64,000 bases of DNA. Source: Symbiodinium natans (Eukaryota > Sar > Dinophyceae > Suessiales > Symbiodiniaceae). The notes below the pieces were generated by a model. It was not told the DNA's origin, searched no databases, and was given only the letters and a program-made list of their open reading frames with translations. Positions within the stretch are counted from its first letter, which is position 1. Each line of letters opens with the position of its first letter. A program made the position numbers and the translations under genes. Location: NCBI GenBank assembly GCA_905221605.1, contig CAJNDS010002057.1, positions 134,087 through 198,086 on the forward strand, written 5' to 3'. Below, in pieces: positions 10,271 through 22,299 of this stretch.

Positions 10271-13200
10271 TCAGTCCTTCACTTGCTGGGACGTGAAGTG
10301 CCCGCTCGTGCTGCAGTGGGAGTTGTATCCCTGAATTTTGCGCAGCCGCTGGTTCAAGCCATCCGATACCAAGAGGTCACCCTTGGAATCGACTGCGCAA
10401 CTGAAAGGCTTGTTCAAGTACGTCTCAAAAGCCAGGGCCCCCGTGGTATAAGCATCGGCCTCGCTGTAACCAGCCACCGGCTTAACTTCTGGTTGCATCG
10501 TTTCCTTGATGTACACACTCGTCATGCTGCTGGCCTGGAGAAGTTTAATATCCGTCTTCAGTAGGTAACAGCCGGGAAATGCTATGCCTTTACAGGTCAC
10601 GTCCTGCAAGCACAGCTCTTGACAGTCCATGAGGAGGAGAGCTTTCTCTGGCTTGGCTTTTGCGATGCTATTCCTGGAAACTACAAGACTGCTTTCGGAT
10701 GCCACGTAAGTGCCATTTGGATCTCCAAGCATTCGTGAGGCAGGAACCCCGGGCCCGACAAAAGCATTCAAGGCTTCCGCACGTTCTGTCGGTTCCGACA
10801 TGTTGACTTCTCCAATAGAGTTGAAGGGCCACGACGAACGGCCAATGCTGTAGACATAGAAAGGATAGTTCTGGTTGAAGAAGATGCAGGGTTGGCCCTC
10901 ACTTAGTAGTTCAGGATCGTCATCATTCACTCCTTTGACCATAAAGCCGCTACAAGTGGAATCATACTCGCAGCGGGACTTGCAGAACTCGATTGCTGCT
11001 GCAGGTGTGAGTGTTGATTGCACGTTTCCCGCAAGCTTGTCATCGAAGACCAGGGACTCCAGCTCTTCCCACACCGTGAGCATCTGAACCTCGGACACAA
11101 GACCGGGACCCGTATTGTTTGATTCCGGGAAGTAGGACTCAAGGATGGTGATGTTGTTCGCACTGAGGAAACCGCAAACGTAGCCAACCCTGTTCTTGAT
11201 CCGATCAAACGGCGAAATAATTGGGAGGCCACAACAATAGTCACTGCATGGCCCAGTCCCGATGTCCACGAACCCCTTGAGGATTGCTGTCCCGCCGAGG
11301 AAAAACTGGGAGCTTCTCTGGCGGGGGACGTTCGTTGCATACTCGTAGGGGCTGCCTGCTGTTAGCCAAAGGTCTTCTGTCAATGATTGTCGCAGGAATC
11401 TTATATTGATCAGGTCCATGTAGTATCTCGTCTCGAACCGCTTCTCATTACCTGGGCATGTATTCATGTGCATGGTGCCTGTGATTTACGCATGTAAGCA
11501 CTTAGTGTTGACGCACTGAGACATCTGTGGAACCTGCTACAGGCATCGGGCACTGTGTTATCTCGCTCCCTCAGCTTGTGGCAGTGGAGCGTTTGAACGC
11601 AACAACCTCTGTTAAACTTTTTAAGCTGGAAGGACCAAGACAAAGCAGTACTCAGCAGCCTCAAGTTACCAATGATGGTTGCGCCAGGAACAAACCTCCA
11701 GGATGCCGGGACATAGTCTTGAACACCAGCATCACACCACAGCCAACGATTATTCGAGCACATGCGCTGCTGCTCTCCCTCGGGCATGGAGCGAGTCTCC
11801 GTGTAGCACCACTTCGGATATGTGTCAGAGAAGACCCTGCCACAGTAGTCTTGCGTAGAGCACGAGGCTGACTTTAAGACTTCTTCCGTGATGTTGAGAA
11901 CAGGGGTTGGGAGCTGCTCAATGAGGCTTGCGATCCCGGGGTTCTCCTTGCACCGAAGTATGTCAAGCAGGTAGTCGGCCCTGACAAAGGAACCTGGCAA
12001 ATAAAGCTCTGCATTGTTCTCCTCCTCAAGGGCTACCCAGTACTGCATGCAGTGGCAGCCGTTTGAAGTGGCCGCCGCACTGGATGAAGCCTGAGTGTCT
12101 GCATCCTTGAAATTGTCAGTGTCCTTAGCAGGCTTCGGGGGGCTTTCAGCTTTCACAGCTGGGCAAGACTCACGAAAAACCCTGCTATGACTGACGGTCA
12201 GATCTTTGTGAGACAAGGCTCCAGGAACACGATTTGACTGTCCTCTGTGTCCACAAGGTACATATTGGAAGCTTTGTCCAGGCACATTCCCATCAGACCG
12301 TTGAATCTTGCCATTTGCGCGGTAGGCTCACAGCTCTCAAGAGGTCTCTCCACTTGGCGTCTGGGACACCAGGTCTCTTTTGCTACTGGTGCTCCATACA
12401 TCCAGTAGCTGCGTCCTGGCTTGTAAAGAGAGTCGCTTGTCTCCACCTGCATAGACGAAGCTGTCGCAAGGTTTGGAAATTCCAATGGGAGCCATGCTTT
12501 CAAGTTGTTGGCCCAAGTCAGCTCCTGGGCCTGTCGATCCTCGGCCGTGGTGTTGACCTGGGTGCTATTGTCCGTGAACATGGACGCAGTTAACCTGGCC
12601 AGGAAGTTCCCAAAGTCACCAGCTAACCTAGTCCTGGTCAAATTCACGAGTGGTGCCATGAAGATTCTGTTGTTCTCACTGTCTATTGTCCAAAGGCGGT
12701 CGTGCTTGTCGATGGTGATAGCATACATCGCGCGCAAGTGCAGATACTCATTTGGACTTTCGAAATGACCAGGCAGCATCACTTTCGCAATGCCACGAAA
12801 GGACTGCCACATTTCCTGGCTCGTCGTCCACTCTGAATGGCCTAGGAATCTCGTGATTGTTGCGTTCAGGTTGTTCTGCGGATCACCGGCACTTGTCGTC
12901 ACTCTGCGAATCTTGTGGCTGCCGGAGTCCACAAAGTACAAGTCCTGGTTTGATGCGAAGGCCAAAGAGCGAGGATTCCACAAGCTCGCCTCCAAAGGCG
13001 GGCATCCACTGTCGCAAAGTGGATCGTCAGCCATGACTCCATTGCCAGCCACGGTGTAGATGATCCAATCATTGGCGGTGCGCACAAGCTTGCGAATGCG
13101 CTGGTTCACAAAGTCGGCGAAGTAGAGCTCGCGACCCACATTGTCCGGCCCGATGCTCAAGCCAGGCTTTAGTGCCAGTCCTTCCGGCTTCCGCAGCTGC

Positions 13201-13821
13201 GCAAGACGCGCAGGGCCTCCATCACCGGCGAACCCAGACTCACCACTTCCGGCAATCGTCACAATGGCATTCCGACTGTTGTCCAGCATACCTTGCAGGC
13301 TCATTGAGACATGTCTTCATTACCTCTCTAGCGAAGGCACAACATAAGACCTAACGTGAACCGCCTTTTCGCCTTGCATGACTTTGTGCGCCTAGCATGC
13401 ACAACTCACACAAGTCTTCTGAGATTGACTTCGAGCTTCGGATCCGGTTGTTGCCCTGATCCGAGAAATAGATATTGTCCATCTCGTCGATAGCAAGACT
13501 CACGGCAAAAGCAATGGATGACTCATCAGCCGATACACATGTTTGAGCACTGCTTCGGCAGTCTCCGTAGAATAGCTGAATCCCGTTCCCTCCGATGTTG
13601 CGGATTGTGGCACATCTGGCCAACCAAGGGCACTCCCTACAAGAGGTTACTTCGCCCTCTATGCATCTGTCAAGCAGAGAGCTCCATCCAAGCCCTGCCC
13701 CACCGGATTCACCGCCCGAGCAAATGCACTGCGGAGATGCTTCTGGTGGAGCCATTGGGAAGGATTTCCCCAGTTTGCCCAATGCGAGCAGGAGGAGGAT
13801 CTGCTTCATGCGGCCTTCCAT
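10271..13821 (-). CDS. Secreted NHL-repeat protein with PAN/Apple-like insert
   Basis: Four exons (13821-13401, 13291-12229, 12181-11670, 11451-10271) total 3,177 nt, an exact 1,058-codon frame plus stop. The start is the first ATG after an in-frame TAG. It begins a basic then leucine-rich signal peptide (MKQILLLLALGKLGKSF). Six NHL-type repeats are visible: one at the end of exon 1 (IYFSDQGNNRIR), four in exon 2 (e.g. LYFVDSGSHKIRRV) and one near the C-terminus (LLVSDGLNQRLRKI). Between repeats 5 and 6 lie cysteine-rich blocks, including two PAN/Apple-like motifs (AIEFCKSRCEYDSTCSGF and MDCQELCLQDVTCKGIAF). NHL repeats form beta-propellers and PAN modules bind protein or sugar, so an extracellular or surface adhesion role is likely. 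Introns are 109, 47 and 218 bp with GC, GT and GT donors. The 3' end could extend past 10271 through another intron. Confidence 0.75.
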
Positions 13822-14410
13822 GGCCAGAGAAGCAAACCCAGGCCGCGAAGGCCACTACAGGCCTAGCAGCCGCATCTTGTGCCCAAACGACTCACGCAGC
13901 CATCGACATCTGTTGCGATTCCAGCAAAGGACAGTATCTTGCCAGTAACAACGACAACTACTAGCTACTTGCGAGCGAGAAAACGCGCCTCCTGGCAGCT
14001 GCTCGTAGCTTCTCCAAGCCCTCCAAGCCCTTCCCCATGTTGGGGTTGGCCTGACCTTGGCAACGTGGCTCTCCGCTCTCAACAGCATCCTGTCCTGCCC
14101 CGTTGCGCGGCTAGGAGCAGCTAGGAGCAGCTAGGCAGCCAACGCCCGAGGCGCTTCCTGAGGGCTTTGATCTGATATCTGAAGGCACTTTACTCGCGTT
14201 ACTCTTCAGGTGCGCAAGTACAACAACGACAAAGGTCCACAGAAGGCAAGCCGAGTCTCTGGTCGCGCTTCTGTCGCGCATCTGATTTGGCTTTTTCCTG
14301 AGTAAACTTCAGAATACTTCAGAAGCCCAGCCAAAGCAGACCCGCATGTCAGCTTTCCTTGAATAGATCGACCTATACTAGCACCTCTAGGTCGCATTAC
14401 GTCCTGGCAG

Positions 14411-15330
14411 CTAAGGCTCGGATGTGGAACGTTCGGCTTCGAGCTCGGCCTCCAAACAGACATGGATTCGCGATTCGCATTCCAATCTCACAATCCCTGC
14501 ACCCAGCTCAACTCTATTCCCTGGGCGCCCCTGGGCCTGCATCTCGGCAATCTTAGACTCCAGCAGCTTTATGCGTTCCTGACCAGGCGGGGCGCGGGGG
14601 GGGCAAGTGAGCAAACTCTTTCGCGTTCATTCTCTTTCTGCCTTTTTCTTGTCCTCCTCCGTCGCGGGGCCACCTTCAAGCCTAATCTCATGTTTGAGTT
14701 CAGAAAGGCCATGAGAAGAATCGCAAGGCATCTTGAGCCCTTGCCTGAGATCCTTCCCAACTTTTCGAAAAAAACCATCGGTCACATGTCACGAGCAACA
14801 GCTCAGATGTAGGAGCGGAGCAGTTTCTGCAGCTCTTCGCGCTGCAACTCCTTAGGCCGACTGTGCATTCAAAAGGGTCGACCACAGGTGAAGAGTCGAA
14901 TCACAAATTCAAGGAAGAGCTGGACAACATATCATCTGTTCGTATATATATATATATACCCAAACACACACACATCTCTAAAGAAATACACATATATATA
15001 TATATATATGTATGTATGCATGTATGTGTACTGTGTAATGTAAGCATCTAACTCTACATGTTGGAAAAACTAAAGAATATGTAGAAGCGGCCTAACTGGG
15101 AGCTCGGCGCGGGGTGGGGTTGAGACTGCAGCGCTGTTCCTTCAATCTCTGGGTTCTCCTGCCAACCCCTGAAGTTTACGCCGGGATACCCTTTGGCTTT
15201 TTCCTTCCCGAGAAGGCTTGCTGGTTGCTGGAAGCTTCTCCTCCGGATCGTTCAGGAGCTCCTTCCAGAGTTTCGGAGGGCCTCTTGCTGTTCGAATGCG
15301 AAAAATGATTTGCACGCACATAACAGCACA
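14411..15330 (-). CDS. Coiled-coil protein, C-terminal exons (partial)
   Basis: The last three exons join exactly: 14752-14639 (38 codons, containing LSELKHEIRLEGGPATEEDK), 14578-14537 (ERIKLLESKIAEMQ) and 14449-14411 (AELEAERSTSEP, stop). All are phase 0, with a GA donor (intron 60 bp) and a GC donor (intron 87 bp). The flanks of the second intron share GGCC-AG. A likely upstream exon starts at 14850 (ELQREELQKLLRSY). Another lies near 15330-15180 (PKLWKELLNDPEEKLPATSK). The charged heptad-like residues indicate a coiled coil. The N-terminus was not found and no function can be named. Confidence 0.55.
14944..15010. repeat. (TA)n microsatellites
   Basis: Two TA tracts (about 14944-14957 and 14992-15010) flank an ACAC-rich spacer, inside a probable intron of the coiled-coil gene. 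Confidence 0.9.
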
Positions 15331-15680
15331 GCCACGCCCGCAGATATACGTGCAAATCTCCATCTCAGGTAAGACGCGAGCTTCATCTGCTGCAATTTAT
15401 TGTTGTTGTAACAGACTATGGACACTCATGCAGACATCCGAACACCCACGCGTGCAATGCAAACATCCGAATTCCACTGTGTGGATACGAGCTGCGCTTT
15501 CTTTGGTACGTTTACCTATCCGCTGACATAAAGCTTCGTTGTCGCGAGATGTCAAAGGACCTCGCCCCCCACCCCCCCTCCCCCCTGCTGCGAACGAATT
15601 TCATCCAAGCTCGCAGCGCAAATGCAGGTTTTTCCCAGCATGACTGAAATCGCAACATATATCCCTTGGTAACAGGGTGT

Positions 15681-15700
15681 ACACACACACACACACACAC
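15681..15700. repeat. (AC)n microsatellite
   Basis: A perfect tract of ten AC units. Confidence 0.9.
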
Positions 15701-15939
15701 CCCTTCAAAACTCCAAGGGGAAGCTCCATTTCCTCAGTGCATGGGTTGCTTTGTGTGCAAAGCAACCCACAGAATGTTGACACCCAGTGCTGCGGCACTC
15801 AGCCAACAAATGTCAGTCTCTGTGGGGCGCATATGACACATGACAAGCTCGAATCTTTCTCACATCCTGATTCCTGCAGAAGCAGAGGCTGCCCGGCTCT
15901 TTACGTGCGGTTCCAAGAAAGGAACCCGAGACATGAGCT

Positions 15940-16240
15940 ACTCAGAATCGCTTGGACCACCACCTACTGCGTCGGCAAATTCTGCCGGGGTGAAACTTGT
16001 ACTGCATGTACTTGCGGCATCTCCTGGAGATCTTTTCACGTCGATAGTTTGCGCACGATGCTCCGACGGCCAGTACGATCGGTCCATGTCTCTTGCCAGG
16101 CATCACTTGCCAATCCCAGACGTCGTTCGTAGATGACTCCCAGTGCCAATCTTGATCTGCGACATACAGTGCATCGTGCGAGCTGTTGCAAGTTGCAACT
16201 GAACCAGCTGTCATCTCGAGAAATCTCAGAGTGGAACCGC
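15940..16240 (-). CDS. Uncharacterised gene, C-terminal fragment
   Basis: The minus strand reads SFTPAEFADAVGGGPSDSE before a TAG at 15942-15940. Upstream, around 16130-16040, it reads DVWDWQVMPGKRHGPIVLAV. The composition is protein-like, and AG acceptors are available between the patches, but exon borders are not fixed. No domain was recognised. The giant CA tract begins directly upstream. Confidence 0.35.
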
Positions 16241-16290
16241 GCGTCATCAGAAATTCACAACACGCACCCCACCGCACCCCGCGCACCACC

Positions 16291-16292
16291 CA

Positions 16293-16368
<76 letters not shown>

Positions 16369-17062
16369 CACAACACACAGAAATAACACAAATAACACAC
16401 ACACACACAAATAACACACAGACACAAATAACACACACACACACACAAAGAACACACACACACACACAAATAACACACACACACACAAAGAACACACACA
16501 CACAAATAACACACACACACACAAATAACACACACACACACAAATAACACACACACAAATAACACACACACACACAAATAACACACACACAAATAACACA
16601 CACACAAATAACACACACACACACACACAAATAACACACACACACACAAATAACACACACACACACACAAATAACACACACACACACAAATAACACACAC
16701 ACAAATAACACACACACACACACACACAAATAACACACACACACACAAATAACACACACACACACACACAAAAAACACACACACACACACAAAAAACACA
16801 CACACACACACACACAAATAACACACACACACAAATAACACACACACAAAAACACACAAACACACAAACACACAAACACACAAACACACAAACACACAAA
16901 CAAACACAAACAAACACAAACACACAAACACACAAACACACAAACAAACACACACACACACACACATACACAGAGACACAGAGACACAGAGACACACAGA
17001 CACACAGGCACACGCACACGCACACTCACACATAAATTTTCGCCCACACACACACACGGATA
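16291..17062. repeat. Giant compound microsatellite, (ACGC)n then interrupted (AC)n
   Basis: About 65 bp of (ACGC)n passes into roughly 690 bp of (AC)n broken every 8-24 bases by AAATA, AAAGA or AAAAA, then into ACACAAAC-type units and GACACA units. The regular interruptions make it look like a higher-order repeat. Long cysteine-valine open frames across it are translation artefacts. Confidence 0.95.
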
Positions 17063-17085
17063 ACTCACAGCAGCCACAGGTGCCG

Positions 17086-17560
17086 TCAAATGCTGAAGTA
17101 ACCTGAAGCACCCAGCGACACAAAACATCCACGCACATTGTTGGCCTTCAGCTTCATCTGCTGCAGCTCCCTGTCAGGGAATATCGGTTGGGACTTCAGT
17201 CCTGAAAACGCCCCGCTGCAATGCAACTTTCCCCGAACGCGGTTTTCAGTAAACTGCCTTGCCTTGAAAGTTGAAAAGGAGTGAGTGAGTGAACTCTTCG
17301 AGTTTACCGGTCGCTTGGCCTCTGGTCCTTTTAAAGGTCTTTGATCCCTGCGACGTGGACCCGGAATGTGGTTTTGTGGTTGTGATGGACTTTTTGCCGG
17401 TATACCCTGTAGACCCGAAAAAAAGATGAAGACAAGGGTGTTCCGAAGGCCTTTGGGTCGGCTGTGGCACGGTGTCAGCTTCGACGGCCTGCCCGTGTGC
17501 AGAGCTGATGCTGACATGTGCTGACTTAGTAAAGAACAAGCTCCCGCATTGGCCAAAATC
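17086..17560 (-). CDS. Uncharacterised coding fragment
   Basis: After an AG acceptor an exon starts at 17170 and reads ELQQMKLKANNVRG on the minus strand. A lysine- and proline-rich frame lies upstream at 17420-17290. The helix-like piece is plausible coding sequence, and a GT donor follows near 17128. No domain was recognised. Confidence 0.35.
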
Positions 17561-17599
17561 CCAACCCGCGCTCCTGGATTTCGCGGAGGGTTTCAGTTC

Positions 17600-19150
17600 G
17601 TCGTGGGCCTCACAAGTTATGTAGTACGAGATGCTTGTAACATAAACTAGATGGCGTGCATGCTTGGCAGCACATCCGTTGGGATGGCGGGCAGCGAATC
17701 TTCAGCTCTGCGTGTGCTGCCCAGGTGCCAGAAGGCTGCTCCATGGAGACATATATGCTGAGCTCAAGCCTCGGGGGCAGTCTGCATCGTGCAAAGGCCG
17801 TTGCTGAAAAAAGCGCTGGGAAAGTCTTGCTGTCTAACCTCCTTGTTCCCAACACTGATGCAGGAGTGTAGTTCGCGAGTCCGTTCTGCTGAGCCCGTGA
17901 CTGTTGACGGGATGTGCCTCCCCAAAGCGTTTCCTGAGAGGACACGCAGCATCATGCAGCGCCTGCGAATGCCCCGAAGTCATGCGCGTCCGCTCTGTGA
18001 GGCCTTCAGCCGGTGCCAACGGTTGGGCATCAGCGCAAGGACCTCCAGGCAGCTGCTGCCCACCTCTGACGCAGCACCAGGACCGGCTGGCGGGCCTTAG
18101 TGAGTGAAGTGAGTGAGCTTAAGGCCTACAGCCGGTTGGGACACTGCAGCTTAGCATATCGCGGCTTGGTCCGCCGCTGAAGGCCAGCACCTGAACTTCA
18201 AGCGCTGACTTCCATGAGAACACCTTGTTGCATCAGGTGACGTCTTCCGTGATGCCAGTGCTTTTACTGATTTGCGGGCAACCAAACAATGAGGCCGCCT
18301 CGAACGCAAAGTGGCTGGAAGCAGGCCAAACGGCCTTTCCGCCAGTGACAAGGCCCTCGGAGGTCCTGCAATCATGCAGCTCCTCGAAACTTCCCGCAAA
18401 CTTGAACAACCAAGAGGACGAGTTCCCAAAACATCAGAATCTTCGGATTCGCCGGAGCCTTCGAACCTGAGAGTCCACCGTGGCCACAAGCATCACATGA
18501 GCACCATTCAGTGCATCCTGCGTCGCTCTCTCTGCATTCGACTTGGCCAAAGATGCACAGTGTATTACAAGTATGTATCTTTGCCGCGCGGCTATGTGTG
18601 GCTTGGATACTACCAGGCCTGGCCATGGAACGCTTGTGGAACCAGCCTTGGCAACGACATAGTGTGTCCATGCAAGCGGATTCTAAGCGGATTCTCCAGT
18701 GACTTGGTTACTTAGGTTGACTACGTGGCACTTGGCATCTTGGGACTGGGCTCCAGCTTGGCGAGCGGCGAACTACCCTCCTCGTCCAGGGTGTCTGCCT
18801 ACAGTCGGTACCAACACAGCAATCTCCACGCTCTGAAGACTCTGAACTCTGATTACCTTGGTGGCCCATCAATCGGTTGTTTGTTGGCGCGCTGGGGATC
18901 TCGGATTAACATGCAAGGCTGGAAAGAAGATGCTCCGGCGCTGCCTCCTGGCCGGTGTTTGTCTTCAGCTCCAAAGCTGAGCGCCGCCTAAACAAGGCAG
19001 AGCCTTCTCCCTTGAGGATGCACCACACAGACGAGGGGGCAATACAAGGCACCTAATACAAGGCAGAGCCGCAGAGCCTTCTTGAGTCCCAGAGGGCGAT
19101 GTGAAACCATCGCAGCAGGACATCCTGCTCGCTGTGTCTCTCTGTATGTG
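17600..19150. other. Overlapping open frames, strand unclear
   Basis: At 18151-18715 both strands carry protein-like frames, for example plus-strand IMQLLETSRKLEQPRGR and a minus-strand 112-codon frame. No domain or consistent splice pattern settles which is real. Confidence 0.25.
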
Positions 19151-19156
19151 TGAGAG

Positions 19157-19299
19157 TGTGTGTGTGTGTGTCTTCTTCTTCTCCTCTTCTTCTTCTTCTT
19201 CCTCTTCTTCTTCTTCTTCCTCTTCCTCTTCCTCTTCTTCTTCTTCTTCTTCTTCTTCTTCTTCTTCTTCTTCTTCTTCTTCTTCTTCTTCTTCTCCCT
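19157..19299. repeat. (GT)n plus (CTT)n polypyrimidine tract
   Basis: Seven GT units lead into about 128 bp of CTT repeats with scattered CTC interruptions. Poly-E, poly-K and poly-S frames here are artefacts of the repeat. Confidence 0.95.
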
Positions 19300-19992
19300 C
19301 TCTGTGTGCTCTGCGTGTGCTGTCTGGCTGTGGGTCCCGATGTGCCACATCTCGTGCCACTCACAGATATCAGATATAAGGACATAAGAGGCGTCCCACG
19401 CAACCCAAGGGCTCATTTGCTTACATGAAAACGCAACAGCAAGCAGCCCCGTCCCGCAGAAGGCTCTCGTCAAAGCATGAGCCCAGGAGCCGCTTGAGCT
19501 TGCGGAGAGCCTCGGGCCTCAGCGCAGACAGGGCGCTATCACAGTTTCTTAAAACCAACACAGGACTCGGTGCGAGGCATCACAAAAGACACAGACCTAT
19601 CCGCGCGACGCATGGGTTTCCCAACCGGCGTGCAGGCTGAGACCGTGACTCGCTGTTTTTGAGATGCACGCCATTTGTGCGACGCTGCTTGGAGCTTTGG
19701 GTGGGATTGCTATGGATACGGGTGCGGCCCTGGCCCTATGGGCGGGATGATCCAAGTCAAGTTGTGCCTACTGGCGTCGCGTCTTGGGCTTGGCTGTTGC
19801 AATTATTTCCCTTGCAAAAGGTGGTGTCTGGTGGCCTGCTCACAAATTCTTGTGCCTGTCTTTCTCCAAAACAACAAGGTGATAATTAGTGATAGAATGC
19901 ACCATTCAGCTTAAGGACAGGACTGGTGAGCCATTTAGCAGATTTCATTAGAAGGGGGTGCGTCAGAATTCTTCCGTATTTGCAGGGCGTAC

Positions 19993-20310
19993 CTATATCT
20001 TTTGACGGCGGCTACACTCTGCGCATCCCCGCCTAAGGTTGCAAACTAAGCACCCAGGGCAGCTCCAGGCGCTGGACCATTGCTCCGCGCTAACGGCCCG
20101 CAGTCGGAGCAGCCCTACATCTGCACGCTTCCTCTCCAACGCTGCCTGGCGAGGGCTTGCGACTTGCGACCCAATAACAGTAGACAGTTGCGGGCGGACA
20201 GGCAGGACATTGCTTGAGAACCAAGCCTTGAGTTTGTGCAAGTGCTCGTCAGCCGATGCAGGAGCCTTGCCTTGAAGGATATCCTTGGCGCCGTGTTGCC
20301 ATGCGCACAC
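19993..20310 (-). CDS. Uncharacterised coding exon
   Basis: A 105-codon minus frame reads DEHLHKLKAWFSSNVLPV and RQAALERKRADVGLLRLRAV, with a protein-like mix of charged and hydrophobic residues. An AG acceptor sits before DILQGKAPASADE. No start, end or domain could be fixed, so treat it as a likely internal exon. Confidence 0.4.
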   Translation of the reverse strand: MCAWQHGAKDILQGKAPASADEHLHKLKAWFSSNVLPVRPQLSTVIGSQVASPRQAALERKRADVGLLRLRAVSAEQWSSAWSCPGCLVCNLRRGCAECSRRQKI

Positions 20311-20665
20311 TGATACACTGATGTATACATGTCATGGCTATGTGGCTTGTTTTCCCTTGTGCCCCACCGGGCTACGTGAAACCACAGGGCCCACCATTCC
20401 AGACCCCGGGCACGCAAGGAGATCAGAATAACTTCGTCCCGTCCTTCCTGGTACGAGTACAGTCCCTTCTTCTGAAGACTTCCAAAATACAAAATCCAAA
20501 GCCGTACACAACCTGCACTGCAAACCCCAGCCCCTTTCCGTTCAACACCCTCGGCTTGCCGGGCTTCCCCGCGCGGCGGGCGCGGCGCCAACGCTGCGCC
20601 TCGGCTTCGGCGCGGCGTGCTGCCGCCGCCGCCTCGCTCGCAAAGCCGCGGCAAATCGCGGCGAA

Positions 20666-20685
20666 AGTGTGTGTGTGTGTGTGTG
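20666..20685. repeat. (GT)n microsatellite
   Basis: A GT tract of about 10 units beside a CG-rich patch. Confidence 0.9.
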
Positions 20686-21275
20686 CGCGTTTATGCGTGC
20701 GCGTGTAGCGTGTTTGGCATCTGATGGGTCCATCTGCGTTTGGAGACCTGACTAGATGGAGCAACTGAGACCAGATAACCAGAGGAGACTCAGGGCAACA
20801 CGTCTGTCTCTTCACGGCACGGGGACTGCAACCCTTCTGCTCATTCTGTGGCAGGGTTCAGTGTTGAGACATTGTAATTGTTTTAATCGCGACCAGTACT
20901 TCCGAGCTTTTGCCTCTCACGATGCCGACATGCCAAGTAAGACATGCCAAGTCGATCATTGCAGCAGGGCTTGGGCAGGACTATAGGCATCTCCTGGCGG
21001 GTTGGGAGAGTCTTGAGCCTGCCCAAGGTGGTGGCGCAGCTCCTCGCCTAGGCGCAAAGGCACCCTACATTGGGAGAGTACAAAGCATGCATGTGACTCG
21101 ACACTGGAGGTCGCAGCTAGTGTTTTGCAACGATGCCGCGGCAGTGCGAACGTTGATGAACCTTGTCACTGTCGCTCCTATGACTGTCCTGCAGAGGTTG
21201 CAGGGGAACCACATGATTAAACAGTTGGAACAATTGGTGTAAAGCTGGCGCTACGGCGTTGGCACGCCCTCGAAG

Positions 21276-22237
21276 CTATATCCTGAGGCAGGCCTTTCGC
21301 GTTGCTGGGATGCCAAGATGCCACGCGGCAAGTTGAACAACCGAGAATTCTAAAAGCAACTCCGCAAAAGAGGCGACGTAATCATGATGGGAATACATGG
21401 CAATATTCATTCGCTTGGTTCCTGTTTGTCGCAGTTCTATGCTGCATGCTTGCAGAGGCAGCTTGCAAACATTGGCATCCACACCCAAGATCTGCACGAA
21501 GCTTAGAAAGGGGGCCAGCTGGAGGTTCAAATTTAAATGAAATTGTGGTTGTAGCTTGGTACTGTGTAGTGCAAAGTTGAGAGAGTTCGCCCCCTGCCCT
21601 AAACGCATGTGACTCAGGGAGGAGGGGTGCCCGGAGGGACGTGCAGCTGCGACCTGGAGCCCCAAGGGCTTCCATTCCGCGACCCGGGCGACACAGGGGC
21701 ACCTGGCTCCGAAACCAAATCCCAGTGACATTCTGGCTTCAGCCCAGCTCTCTTTAAAAAAACCACCCTGCCATTCTACACTTACACACCGAAGGGAGAA
21801 AAAAACGTCAAACAGCTTTCCGTGCCGGCCTTCCGGAGCATCTGCAACATGAATGCTGAACTTGCTCTGGATGCCATTCTCACCTCCCCGACTTCTTCCC
21901 ACAGTCTCACAAGGCTCAAAGAAACGGTCGACCCTTGTCCCCCCGGACTCTCGGAAACAGCCGGACTCCGCAACATTTTGCTCGGCACTGTCTCTGATAT
22001 TCTGAGCACCAACACATTGGCTTGTAGGATATTTACTTGGAGCTTTGGCAACTTGGGCTTCCAGACCGAAAACAACGGGTGAGGGTGTGGGGGTGTGGGG
22101 TGCGGCCGTCTGTCTGTATGGAGGTTGATCAGACAAAAACCATCGTGAAAGCGAGAATTCGGCTGGGAGTGGTCCTGACCCAAGAGCCAACTAACTTGAT
22201 GCATGCAGAACCAAAGCGACTCGATTGAGAAGGGCAA
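21276..22237 (-). other. Region open in several frames
   Basis: A 304-codon minus frame overlaps a second minus frame (21782-22237, with VRLWEEVGEVRMASRASSAF) and a plus frame (21822-22082). All look partly protein-like and none has a known motif. A minus-strand exon around 21800-22060 is the likeliest reading. Confidence 0.3.
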
Positions 22238-22299
22238 AGGCGAAAGGGACAGGCAACTTTGAGCGGTGAGGAGGGCAAGGGGGCGGCCTTTGGACGGTT

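Noticed and set aside
15942-17138. A 398-codon minus frame rich in Cys-Val
   Set aside because: Most of it is the CA tract read on the other strand; only its last part may contain a true exon.
18965-19473. Poly-Glu, poly-Lys and poly-Arg frames
   Set aside because: Artefacts of the CTT repeat.
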